DNA from: Dendrophyllia cribrosa
Lineage: Eukaryota; Cnidaria; Anthozoa; Scleractinia; Dendrophylliidae
NCBI GenBank assembly: GCA_024195265.1
Contig: JAJLRJ010000011.1
Span: forward strand, 18,701,927 to 18,765,926
Reading direction: 5' to 3'
Length of the DNA stretch: 64,000 nt
A model generated the notes under the pieces. It was not told the DNA's origin. It did no database searches and worked only from the letters and a program-made list of their open reading frames with translations. The position numbers and the translations under genes were made by a program. Shown piece by piece: positions 1-10,460 of this stretch. The stretch's first letter is position 1. Each line of letters begins with the position of its first letter.

Positions 1-177
1 TTTTTTTAACAACAATTATTGTTGTGAATTTCTGTCTTTTAGTTCATTCAGAAAAAGAACTCGCACCAGCTTTATTTAACGTTTTATGTTCCCCGAAAGT
101 AAAGACCCCTTCAGAAAGCAGCGCGAGCCGCAAAGGCTGCTAACTTCGAAAGTAATAAGGTGGTTACTTTCGGAAAT

Positions 178-728
178 TTAAAGTGTATATGACAGTAATG
201 TTTTTATTTGCTTGAACGAATCTACATAATGTTCCGATAAGAAAATGGAAAAAAAATTCGATATCGATTTTTCTTCTCTGCGTTGTAGCCGTCTAAAAAC
301 GTGAACTTTCACTTCCGGTGTGTTACAAAACCGCGCAAGAAGAAAGACTGGAAATAGTCCGCTGTGACGTCAATACAAGAATGCCGGTGTCGAGGTTTCT
401 CAGTTCCTTGCATTTTTTGATGCGCCCTGAGGAAGAAATATGGTTCTATTAAGGTGTGTTGTCTATGGTTGTAGCAACACGCACCAAAAAACGGAGGAAC
501 TGAGAAATCGCGACACTGGCATTCTTGTATTGACATCACAGCGGACTATTTCCAGTCTTTCTTCTTGCGCGGTTTTGTAACACACCGGAAGTGAAATTTC
601 ACGTTTTTAGACGGCCAAAACGCAAAGAAGAAAAATCAATATCGAAAATTTTTTTCCATTTTCTTATCAGAACATCATGTAGATTCGATCAAGCAAATAA
701 AAAAAAATCACTGTCATGTACACTTTAA
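178..728. mobile_element. Long inverted-repeat DNA element (P-element/THAP type)
   Basis: Two arms of about 230 bases face each other (about 178-407 and 495-728) around a spacer of about 85 bases. The outer ends read AAAGTGTATATGACAG on the left and CTGTCATGTACACTTT on the right. The spacer begins an ORF with the first half of a THAP zinc-finger signature, so I infer a non-autonomous relative of a P-element-like transposon. It lies in the intron left of the first visible glutamate-receptor exon. Confidence 0.75.
440..580 (+). pseudogene. THAP-domain N-terminal fragment, 46 codons
   Basis: The ORF starts at ATG 440 and stops at 580. Its N-terminus, MVLLRCVVYGCSNTHQKTEE, has the Cys-x4-Cys followed by Ser-Asn that opens THAP DNA-binding domains (P-element transposases and host THAP proteins). 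The downstream Cys-x2-His, AVPTF-like end and any transposase are absent because the ORF runs into the inverted-repeat arm. It is a remnant inside the 178-728 element, not a host gene. Confidence 0.5.
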
Positions 729-732
729 GGTT

Positions 733-749
733 GTCATCATCATCACCAC

Positions 750-787
<38 letters not shown>

Positions 788-795
788 ACATCGTC
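733..795. repeat. (CAT)n microsatellite
   Basis: A run of CAT/ATC triplets with a few interruptions, directly next to the right end of the THAP-type element. It is non-coding. Confidence 0.9.
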
Positions 796-965
796 GTCAC
801 CATTTTCAAAATCTCTTTCTGGTGTGAAATAATATTGAATATTAGAAAATTATTAGTGCGAGTGTGACATTTCTCAGGAATAGTAGAAGAATCAGAATCC
901 CTTAAACGGTAGGTAATAAACGTTTCATTATTTATCTTAACATCTGCTTGCCATTGTCTATTCAG

Positions 966-1132
966 TTTATCTCTGAGCCTCCAATGTTTAAGGCAGCTGT
1001 TGTTCGTGGTTCAAACGAGGAAGACTATTTTAAGAATCACATTAATTCAACATTTCGAAGGATTCATGAGGTTAACCTTCGAGAGAACAGTGTGTCAAGC
1101 TTGGAAACGGGAGTTGAACATATGCGGCAAGG
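966..1132 (+). CDS. Glutamate receptor exon (penultimate)
   Basis: The acceptor is CTATTTCAG ending at 965 and the donor GTGAGT begins at 1133. Frame 0 at the start, 55 codons plus two bases. It encodes part of S2 with ...HINSTFRRIHEV... and ends ...GVEHMRQG, the helix before the Lys-Leu-Asp-Ala-like strand of NMDA receptors. Confidence 0.8.
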
Positions 1133-3986
1133 GTGAGTAAATAATTCTGTTCATATTCTGATGAAAACTCCCTTGGCACTGAAAGCCCATAAAGCATCCA
1201 TGTGGCTCTCAAAGTGATTTCTTAAGGAGGGGGGGGGGGGAGAACATTAACTACAAGGTGGTTGCTATGGAAGAGTTCCAAACGTCACACAGTTGGTAAC
1301 TTAACTTCCTCGGCTTTGTTGCTTGGTCTCGTTCGTTCGTTCTTTTTGAGTCACAACCATATTTGGTAAGTCACGTGACCAGAATATGATAACCCATAAA
1401 AACTCAAACATCTTACTTCCCCCCCCCCTCCCCCCAAAAAAAGAACATCGCAACGGATTTAGAACATCCCAATAAAAACAATATGTAGCATGGATTTGTT
1501 AAAATTCAATTTATCATATGAAAAAGCTGTGACATCATAAAGGTGTATTTTCATAAATTTCCTTTAAGGTGGCTGAACACAGTTTGCACGCGCTCTTCAA
1601 TTTCAGCTGCTTACGTGAGTCAGCGCGCGCAAAGTTTTGAGAAAAACAAACGTGGCGCCTATCTAGCAATCATTTTATTTTGCTCAGCGTGGATCGCGAA
1701 AGTGTTGTTTTTCGTCTTAAAATGAAACAATTTGTTGTTTGTAAAAATGTTTGTTGAATCAATAGATAATATATAGAACCACTGGAGAAATACACTGCCT
1801 TTTTGGTCGTTTTTGTCTTTGGATCGAGAACCCAGCCAAATGCAACGCATGCGCACTTAGCACTTAGCACTTAGATCTCTCCGCGCCAGGAGGCGCATAA
1901 GGCCGCAACCCTCGTCTTCCAACACGCTCTGTCTTCCGCTATGACTTTGACTTCTCTCCAGCTTTTCCACCCTTCGCACTTTCGCTCTTTTTCCACAGTT
2001 CGTCTCCACGTGGTCTTTGGTCGACCTACTGCCCGTTTCCCTTCCGGTTGCCACATACATCGTGCGTACATTCCAGCAACCAATCCGGGTAACTGACTTT
2101 GGCGTCGCCATTGACCTCATCGGTCGCTGAGCTTCCCGTAGGCTTTTACCCAGTGACGTCCTAATGCTTCCGGCTGGTTGTCCGTCAGCATGCGCAGTTG
2201 ACCAAAAAATTGTGACTGGATGTTTTAGCGACTTTCCTCGGAAACGTGCTGATTTCTACGGAACCACTCATTAGAATTTCACGAAATTTGGCACAATGAT
2301 AGTTCCGAATATGGCGAACTCAACTGCCACCAAAAATTTGAAATCTAACAGAGGAGATTTTTACAAAACGCAAACATATTAAACAACAAATTACGGAAGA
2401 TCCCTCTGTCAAAATTACATGAGACTAGTGTTAACATGCGAATATTTTTACGAGTTTACTAGAGACAAATGGTGGACAAAATCTAATGACTAGATTTTCT
2501 GAAAATAAACGAAACCAAAGATTGCAGGCTGATTTCCAATCCACCGTGTTGCCATGGCAACACCCTAAAAGCTCAACAAAAATATCAAAATATAAAGCTT
2601 GTTGCTAAATCTTATACCTCGCTAATTTTGGGCGCCCAGTCGTAAGTGGTTTTAAAATGACAATGAATGATGCATAGGTGCAGTAAAACTGTGTTCAGCC
2701 ACCTTAATAGCTTTCTTTTTTTTTTCGTCTGAACGGCAGGAGCCGATGGGCTCCTGTAAACGGTAATTCCATGCTACAGGCGGGACTCAACCAAAATTTG
2801 AATGAAATTTTAAGAGGTTTAAAGAAGGGATAGAAGAAAGAAAATGATTTTTGGAACACCAACAGACAGTTACAGTTGATACCCACGCAAGAGCACCTCA
2901 AGTTGCTGGTGGACTAACTTGGTATTCGTGTATTTTAAAACTTCACTAAATCTTCAATATTTCTTATTTCTTTTAATTTTACAAATCCTTTGAGAAAAAC
3001 TATTTCCTCCCAAACATAACCAAAAATCACCCGAAAATTTACAAAACACCCCATTACATAGATTCATGGGATGAGCATAGTTTATGGATTGCTTGAAACG
3101 TGAACGAGATCAGTTTCCGTTAAAGCCATGTCAAATAGCAGAGAAATGGCGTTTAGGTTAAGTCCCGCCTTAAAAAAGGTTGAATTGCTTATGATTCGCC
3201 AAAAAAATGGATTTTTATCTCTTTTCCTTTGAGTTTTTGCGTTTTTTCATTCTTACGGGTTGTTAGGGATTGACACTAGTTGCGCACGTGCAATGTCGAT
3301 TTATATAGAGACGTCTTGTGTTCAGTTTCATAGTTCCCACCATGTTAGCAGTTTTATGACACGTGAAATGCTTACCATGAAATAATGTCCAAGCAACGAC
3401 TCTTAAACTGTAGTTAAGATTCACTCCTGTTAACTCAAACAAAAAAGTGTAACTTCTCTGTTTTACCCAAATTGTTTTCAGGAAGATTCAAGGTCTAATT
3501 GGAGACTACTTGTCTCTCAGTCAAATCGCAAACACAGACAAAAATTGCAGTTTCAAATTGTTGAAGGAGCGGGCCCCCAATTCAGGATACGCTTTTGCTG
3601 TCCGCAAAAACTCTCCATGGCTGCACGAAATTTCGCTATCGGTCTTAAAACACCAAGAAAATGGTACAATTAGATCAATCGTGAATCGATGGTTTCCTAA
3701 ATCAGTCTGTAATGGTAACGGACACAGAAGACTGGATCCAAGTGACTTTGTTGGTCTTTTCTGGACGGTCATCGCAGTTAGTGTATTCTCACTGCTGGCT
3801 TTATTGGTAGAAATGGTGACATTTTTTACTTTGATCAAGTTTGGCACGAGTCTTGGACCATTTGGAAGGTTCTTAAAGCGCTTCTTGCTTAATGTGAAGA
3901 GAGGGGAAGAGGATCAGACGCTGGTGCAGCATCAAGTAGCGCTAAAGTCAACCGGATCTGACGCCAACGACAGACATCAGTTTTAA
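966..3986 (+). CDS. Ionotropic glutamate receptor, NMDA-like, last two exons (5' part outside window)
   Basis: This is the C-terminal part of a ligand-gated cation channel of the ionotropic glutamate receptor family. Exons 966-1132 and 3482-3986 join in phase (GG + G gives Gly) and encode 224 residues plus stop. The first exon ends with a stretch corresponding to the receptor 'x-N-G-K-L-D-A-F' region of the S2 ligand-binding lobe. The second continues it, then has SGYAFAVRKNSPW, very close to the NMDA-receptor segment just before the end of S2 (FxSGxGxGxRKDSPW), followed by the SLSVLKHQENG block, a conserved Cys (PKSVC), the last membrane helix M4 and a short cytoplasmic tail of about 50 residues. 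NMDA-like is preferred over AMPA/kainate because of the RK(D/N)SPW and SLSxLKxxENG blocks. The GluN subtype cannot be assigned. Pore and amino-terminal domain exons must lie left of position 1. Confidence 0.85.
1564..2707. mobile_element. TIR element flanked by TTAA
   Basis: The left end TTAAGGTGGCTGAACACAG and right end CTGTGTTCAGCCACCTTAA are exact inverted copies, and both carry TTAA, the target site typical of piggyBac-type elements. No transposase was recognised. The internal part holds a separate retroposon fragment (1846-2125). It lies in the last glutamate-receptor intron. A diverged sequence starting TTAAGGTGGCTTACTACAG at about 22450 may be a relative. Confidence 0.75.
1846..2125 (-). 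mobile_element. Internally deleted non-LTR retroposon (RTE/CR1-like)
   Basis: Read on the - strand, the fragment opens with RIGCWNVRTMY, the first motif of the endonuclease (EEP) domain of many animal LINEs. Within about 20 codons, in another frame, it moves to GRPKTTWRRTVEKE, a stretch that closes the reverse-transcriptase polyprotein of the same LINEs. The 3' end is a short tandem of a 7-base unit (TAAGTGC), typical of RTE-type tails. So the start and end of one LINE ORF are joined with everything between missing. It sits inside the TTAA-flanked element. Confidence 0.65.
3482..3986 (+). CDS. Glutamate receptor last exon: end of S2, M4 and tail
   Basis: The acceptor TGTTTTCAG ends at 3481 and the TAA stop is 3984-3986. 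It codes for 168 residues. The RKNSPW block lies near residue 42 of the exon. The M4 helix is the hydrophobic run beginning DFVGLFWTVIAVSVFS, and the tail is basic and then Gln/Ser/Asp-rich. No convincing polyadenylation signal was seen immediately downstream. Confidence 0.85.
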
Positions 3987-4745
3987 CAACAACGGCTATG
4001 CCAATATCTGTGAACTGGAAACAAAATTGCTTCCTTGAGATAAAAGTTCATTTCATTCATAACAACTTCGCTACCGTAAGCGTAAACATACAGTTAAACT
4101 TGGATAGGGTCACCGTAGGGACTACATATTTATTCTGTAGCTGCACCTCTTCACCCAAGATTCTTATAAACAAGACTTGACCTCATGAGCATTCAGTGGA
4201 GCCTTTGTCCCGTCATCAAGTAACTTGAGTTATTCGGTTAATGCTTATAGACAGATGGCGACCAAAAAGGTTATGCTACTGTTGGTACATAGAATGAAAC
4301 ACTCCGGAGATGGCCCTGTGAGAAATTGTTGTACACAATGAAATTCCCGAACAATTTTCTATTTACAGTATTTCCTGTTTTTCTTTAAGGGTTTCTTACT
4401 TTCAATAGTGTCTAAATGATGAAATATTAAAAAATGACGCAACCGATGATATGGACAACTACTATACTTCGCTATTAACAGGCAATACTTTAAGGTTACT
4501 GATGACGTCATAGCCATTGCCATGGCAACAGTACAGCTCTCTGAAAAGAGCCTCAAAAACTCAGTTTTCGCTAATCATCTTTAAAACTAATCCGGTGACA
4601 TAGTTTTTTTTTCTCAATTTGGAAAGCACCGCTAATTTTCTTTTCTTTTTGGCGCTATGACAAAAATCTGGAAATCAAGTTATTTCCAAATAGGCTGTTG
4701 TCAGATAAAAAGTTCCGCTACATAATTTTTTAAAATCAGGGTATC

Positions 4746-4988
4746 TTAGGCCCCGTTTACACGGGTCCGGACAAATTTTTGCACGGACAAAAACTTGCAC
4801 GGTTCCACCTTGCGTTTACACGGGACCGGCGGAACTGGACGAATTTTTGAACGGCTAAGTGTGCAAGTTTCCGTGTAACACCACTGCAATCTGTAACAGA
4901 ATTTGCACGGATCCATGTAAACACTTGGTCTAGGAACAAAATTCGTCCGTGCAAAAATTTGTCGGGAACCGTGTAAACGGGGCCTTAA
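4746..4988. mobile_element. MITE with AGGCCCCGTTTACACGG ends
   Basis: The left end AGGCCCCGTTTACACGG and right end CCGTGTAAACGGGGCCT are inverted repeats enclosing about 240 bases. Internal sub-repeats (GCACGG, GTTTACACGG) recur. The ORFs across it are palindrome artefacts. No transposase is present. Confidence 0.85.
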
Positions 4989-5415
4989 AGTCTGTCTAAA
5001 GTAACTGAAATGAGAAGCAAGTTTAGTTGTCGCGACCCACAAAATGTAGAATCGTGTCGTTTAGGCGCATACAGTGTTAAGTTTATGAATTTTTACTCAG
5101 CTAATTAGAGCAGTCATGGTTTTGTATACACGGTTCTTCTGTTGTTAATCACGTGGCCTTTAGCTTAATTTGGGTGTTAAAAACGCGTAAGTAAATGTAT
5201 TGATCGTCGGCCCGGACGGAAAACGCGGCTGAATATAGGAAGGTGGCTGTCAGAAGAGATTCGAAGGTTTGTGAATCTCGCATAGCAATTTTGGTAAATA
5301 GGTCGAAAGTGCTTCGTCGAGGAAGCGTAAAATTCAGCTGAAGAAAAAAAAAATCAGCAAATAAAAAAACCCCACTTTATTTACGGTCGGCAATGTTAAC
5401 AGCACAATTGCTAGT

Positions 5416-6440
5416 GAACTCGGGTCTACCGTGAAACATCTTCAGCTGGTTGGTTGTCAGATCAGTTGGCTATTTTACAAGTGTGGCCGAGGAGTTGAAC
5501 TCGGGTCTACCGTGAAACATCTTCAGCTGGTTGGTTGTCAGATCAGTTGGCTATTTTACAAGTGTGGCCGAGGAGTTGAACTTGGGTCTACCGTGAAACA
5601 TCTTCAGCTGGTTGGTTGTCAGATCAGTTGGCTATTTTACAAGTGTGGGCGAGGAGTTGAACTCGGGTCTACCGTGAAACATCTTCAGCTGGTTGGTTGT
5701 CAGATCAGTTGGCTATTTTACAAGTGTGGCCGAGGAGTTGAACTCGGGTCTACCGTGAAACATCTTCAGCTGGTTGGTTGTCAGATCAGTTGGCTATTTT
5801 ACAAGTGTGGCCGAGGAGTTGAACTCGGGTCTACCGTGAAACAACTTCAGCTGGTTGGTTGTCAGATCAGTTGGCTATTTTACAAGTGTAGCCGAGGAGT
5901 TGAACTCGGGTCTACCGTGAAACATCTTCAGCTGGTTGGTTGTCAGATCAGTTGGCTATTTTACAAGTGTGGCCGAGGAGTTGAACTCGGGTCTACCGTG
6001 AAACAACTCCAGCTGGTTGGTTGTCAGATCAGTTGGCTATTTTACAAGTGTGGCCGAGGAGTTGAACTCGGGTCTACCGTGAAACAACTCCAGCTGGTTG
6101 GTTGTCAGATCAGTTGGCTATTTTACAAGTGTGGCCGAGGAGTTGAACTCGGGTCTGCCGTGAAACAACTCCAGCTGGTTGGTTGTCAGATCAGTTGGCT
6201 ATTTTACAAGTGTGGGCGAGGAGTTGAACTCGGGTCCACCGTGAAACATCTTCAGCTGGTTGGTTGTCAGATCAGTTGGCTATTTTACAAGTGTGGCCGA
6301 GGAGTTGAACTCGGGTCTACCGTGAAACATCTTCAGCTGGTTGGTTGTCAGATCAGTTGGCTATTTTACAAGTGTGGGCGAGGAGTTGAACTCGGGTCCA
6401 CCGTGAAACAACTCCAGCTGGTTGGTTGTCAGAGCGGGAC
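5416..6440 (-). repeat. 81-base tandem array (12 units plus a partial), SINE-tail derived
   Basis: The unit of 81 bases starts at 5421 (CGGGTCTACCGTGAAACA) and again at 5502, and continues to about 6430 with only scattered substitutions (CATCTTC/CAACTCC, GGCC/GGGC). On the - strand each unit reads GAGTTCAACTCCTCGGCCAC..., which I recall as the body of tRNA-derived SINEs in stony corals. The array ends directly on a tRNA-like sequence at 6430-6510. Because 81 is a multiple of three, one + frame stays open for 337 codons, but I see no start context, signal or homology supporting a protein. Confidence 0.85.
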
Positions 6441-6510
6441 CTGAACCCGGTACCTCCGGATTTCAAGTTCGGCACCCTAACCATTCGACCACGCTACCTC
6501 CTAAGGTGAA
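6430..6510 (-). repeat. tRNA-Ser-like SINE head
   Basis: On the - strand this reads as a tRNA-like promoter: box A GTAGCGTGGTCGAATGGTTA, an anticodon-loop-like CTTGAAA (UGA, Ser) and box B CCGGGTTCAGGTCCCGCT. The long variable arm of a real tRNA-Ser is missing and it runs straight into the 81-base repeats, so this is a SINE head with RNA polymerase III promoter boxes rather than a functional tRNA gene. Confidence 0.65.
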
Positions 6511-7043
6511 GCATGGTCGAATGAGGTTTCGGCCCTTGATTATTGTTACCTTATACCGTAATTGTTTGTCATTTCTTTGTCCCGCCACGTTGTCACATCG
6601 CAAGTTTAATCGTAGTCGCAGCTGTCTGGCATTTTCATAAGACAACACGGTCTTTTATTTTGACACATCACAAACAAAACACAAGAAACACACTTACTTC
6701 TAAAACTTGATAAAATTTATTAAAAGTTCTTGCAGAGTGAAAACCCATGAAAAAAACAAAAACAAACAAACATCATAAGTTAATGCTGTTATATTAAATA
6801 AATTAATGTAAAAATCTTTTATAAATAGTTTAGTGATTCCATTGACCAGTTTCAATACAAACCAGCTGTATTTCTTCTCTTAATAAACATATATTAACTG
6901 CTCTTTTTATGGTTCCACTTATAATAAGGTAGAGTAACCCAAGATCAAGGTTTATCCTACCTACCGTATTTATATTTCACAGCCGTTTTGACTTCAATAT
7001 ATACGATTAAAAGGGATTGACTCACAAGTACGCTCACATCAAC

Positions 7044-7362
7044 GCCGGGGGTGGGGGGGGGGGGGGGGGGGTACTCCTCGTAATGTTTAGTGGGTATGTG
7101 CCGCTCGGTTCTCCAAACCCTGACCCTATTTTCTATACCCATTTTCAGATCTAACGTCTTGATTGAATAAATAAATGAACAAATAAATAAAATCGATACC
7201 CATTATCAGACCTGGCTAGGTTTATACACTCTCCTGGTTCTCTTTACGTAAAAGCTATACCCAATTTCAGACCAAAATGGTCCAAATCTATAACAGTTTT
7301 CAGACCAAAAACGGCTAAAAAACCATCCCCTTTGGTAGGGGAGTACCCCCCCCCCCCCGGCA
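7044..7362. mobile_element. MITE with poly-G/poly-C GTACTC termini
   Basis: The left end is CGCCGGGGG followed by a G run and GTACTCC. The right end is GGAGTACC with a C run and CCGGC. The interior repeats TATACCC and CAGACC motifs. A diverged copy with the same G-run-GTACTC start lies at 59626-59790. There is no coding content. Confidence 0.75.
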
Positions 7363-8357
7363 CCAACGCTAGTCCAACAAACAAGAGTAGTCATGCCAGT
7401 CCATCAAGGTACCTTTAGCACTAAGGGTTACACTACCTACTCGTAAGAAGGACTACAAACGTTGTCTGAAATACGTAAAATTCTGTTGCTGTTAGGTGAC
7501 TAGGTCATACTTTTTTTTAACTCCATAAAAAGATTCAGTTGTATAACACGGATGACTTCTGCTCTCAATTGATTTCCGTTGAATTTATTCCAATTGACTT
7601 TAGTGTTCCAGTTTTGATCAACTGCACTTCTTTGAGGATTTCTACTTCTTTAGGACAAATCTCCACCAACAGTTGCGTTATTCCCTGCCGTCAATCATAA
7701 TTAATACGAAAGCCAACGGACCATGTAAAAAAGAGACAAACAAAATGGATCTAAATCAACCAATCATAATGCACGGACGTGACCTTTTGAACTCACTGAA
7801 GTGAAGATCTCTTTCCTGAGAGGTAAGCTAAGATGATTGACGGCAGTGTGAAACGAAACCGTTGGTGGAAATTTGAATTTCAAATTCCACATGTTATTGA
7901 AAGGCGCAGTAACGAAGAAAAGATAAACAGGGTATTAAAGATGCGAGACTTCCGTTTACAGCCTGCTTCTGACTAAATGTAGAAAATTGAATATCAAAAT
8001 TTGAATAAAAACAAGATCTTGATAAAAACTAATCCGCACTTTTGAACACTGAAACACTCGCTCTGATAGACTTTTTTTCAGCTCGGTTTGTTTTTTTTCA
8101 CATTACAGACCATGTGATGTTACTGAAGATAATTAGTTCTTTACAATTTCGCGTTATTCACGTAACGTGAATCCTCTGTTTAGCCCCCTCTCTGTAATAA
8201 GCTTTTCGGAGCAAGAAATTTATTAAGCCCCCACCCCCACCCCCCTTCCTTAACAACTAAACAATAAACGGCAAACAGTACAAATGTGAGTACATTTTTA
8301 CCCTACCATTCCGAGCAGGAATTCACATACAGTAATCACGAGCTTTGGGGGAATTAT

Positions 8358-8860
8358 TACCGGAACAGTAAAAACCCGCAAGTAAGTTTTTAACAACCTG
8401 TTAGGCTAAAATTTGCCAGTTAGACCCCTCTTTAGACTACAAGAACCTGTTTAGCCAAAAAATTTGAAACAGGTTCTTATTTTCTAAAATCCATATAAAA
8501 AAATGTGTACAGTACACTTGGGCAAATAAAAGGAGGTCAACATTTTGGATCCTCTTTGGAGACACAGGTGCCGTATCACTCCAATTGCAATGTAAATGCC
8601 AATGTTGAAAATTCATGTGATTAGTGCTTCAATTTTTCTTATTGTAGTCATTTTTACATAAATACTTACTTGGTAAGGAATAGGCTGAATGCCACTAAAT
8701 TCTATTAGCTACAATGTAATTTTTTTCTTCAGAAAATAAGAACCTATTTAAGAACCTAAATAGCCTAAATTTGTGCGAATTACCATTTCTGTAAGAACCT
8801 GTTTAGGCTAACTTGGGAAAATGCAGGTTTTTACTTGCGGGTTTATTCCGTACTGGCACT
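8358..8860. mobile_element. MITE with AAAACCCGCAAGTAAG ends
   Basis: Inverted ends TTACCGGAACAGTAAAAACC (left) and the matching GGGTTTATTCCGTACTGG side (right) enclose about 500 bases. The motif AGAACCTGTTTAGGCTA recurs inside in both orientations. A short fragment of the same family lies at 15335-15395. Confidence 0.7.
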
Positions 8861-10235
8861 AAAAAATTAACGTAATTACGGTATTCATGGATGAATAACA
8901 CGTCATTGATCAATCAAGGCATGGTTATTGGACGTTTATCCATGTGCAGGAAGTTCAGATGACATCGCGTTTCACTAAATAATAATACCTCCCCCCCCTC
9001 TATTAACCCCGCTCTCAAATAAGCCCTCCACCTCAAACGCGATTAAAATAAATAAGCCCACGGGGGTTAATAGATTTTCCTCATAATTTTCTGAAAGATA
9101 AAGGAGCAATTCTCTAGGGAACCTCACATGATCTGAAATGGTACAACAACCAAACCAAGCTTAAAAGGTCTATTGCATTTGAGCCGAACGGCCCTAAAAT
9201 GATGACAACTGTTTACAGACTGAATCATTTCATGGCAGGATTTTCGTACAAATGTGTTCTGTTTACAGAAATTTTGCTATAAAACAAAAATATTTAAATA
9301 AATATTGCAATGTAAATAACCATATAAATACGTGTATAGCACTCAAAAGGCTCGTTTCTCGTTCTTATACTTACAGACCAACTTTAAAAAGGCATAATTC
9401 CAACATTCTTAAAAAATGCTTATAATATGAGGTGCCTTGGGCTTTTGCAAATTTAACAACTTGAAAAAAGACTCAAAATAAAACGTTATTTTAAAACATT
9501 CCTTTTGTTAGCGGAGGCTCAACTTTATCAGAAAAATGGCAACATTTGCAAGGGTAATGAACCTAATAAAACCTTGTCCCAATAACAAGTTAAATCCAGG
9601 GTAATTTGGATCCACAAATCTTCTTTGCAGCTTTAACTTGTGTCGTCACGCAAGCGTTGTGTGACGACTTACACGACGCCTTCACAAGGCAAACTAAAGT
9701 TAGCAAAGTTGTGTTGCCAAAATCCAAAACCGCGTTGGCAATCTCGTGTTTTCACATGACAAACTTCCACATACCTGAGCCTCGTTCTCAAGGTTCGTCG
9801 TTCTTTTCATGGGAAAAAGAGCGAGGAGCCTGTGAAATGGGGTTGCACATACTGAAGTCGCAGCAAACGCTTACTGGCCAAATGCGAACAAATGCGAGTT
9901 TACAAACTCAACAAAGTTGGCGTTAAATTTGGCAAGGATGGAAACCAGTTTTAATTCTCGCCAACAGTTTGTCAACATGTTTGCCAACTGTTGAAGTCAC
10001 GTTCACACACACCAACTTGAGTTTGCCAACTTGAGTTGACGTGGGAAGGCGCCTTTTAAAATAATGAAAATGATTAGTGCAGAATGACATGGCTCTAAAA
10101 GGGGTACTTTCTGCAACATGTTACCGCTATTCTGAAAAGTCGGAAGAAAATACAGACCGCTCTACAAATATCTGTTTCGCATTGACGCAACACAGGCTTT
10201 TTCGAAATAGATTCTAAGGAGGGGTATTGACGCCA

Positions 10236-10460
10236 TTACACTTTGAATTTTTCCAACTGCGGATCTGAATGAGCCAATACAAACACCAGATCTGTTTGTT
10301 GTAGTTCAAATTGGTAGTGCGGAGAACAGATGACATATCGCTTAGATGATGGTACACCCACTTGTATCATGTTACTGTCTCGGAACCGATACAAACCCAG
10401 GCAGATCATAGATGAGGTCCGCAATGCGTGCAGGAACATTTCCCCAAACTTTCCACCATC
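10236..10460 (-). CDS. BK last exon: C-terminus
   Basis: It begins [20 protein letters not shown] and continues GLYRFRDS...[22 protein letters not shown], matching human [20 protein letters not shown], and stops at TAA 10236-10238 after PQLEKFKV. The tail after RCK2 is about 12 residues, far shorter than in vertebrate BK. No clear polyadenylation signal was seen nearby. Confidence 0.95.
   Translation of the reverse strand, partial: DGGKFGEMFLHALRTSSMICLGLYRFRDSNMIQVGVPSSKRYVICSPHYQFELQQTDLVFVLAHSDPQLEKFKV

Larger units (their letters stand above)
3987..10235. other. Intergenic region between the convergent glutamate receptor and BK genes
   Basis: No host exon with splice signals was found here. 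The identifiable content is the repeats listed separately at 4746-4988, 5416-6510, 7044-7362 and 8358-8860. The parts at 3987-4745, 4989-5415, 6511-7043, 7363-8357 and 8861-10235 show only short ORFs with no recognisable domain. C-rich stretches near 8224-8248 and 8990-9030 look like further degraded element ends. Confidence 0.6.

Noticed and set aside
309..539. 76-codon - strand ORF
   Set aside because: It lies in the arms of the inverted repeat at 178-728 and mirrors part of the THAP-fragment ORF on the other strand.
5431..6444. 337-codon ORF as a repeat protein
   Set aside because: The frame is open only because the tandem unit is 81 bases; the unit is SINE-derived on the other strand and there is no start context or flanking coding sequence.
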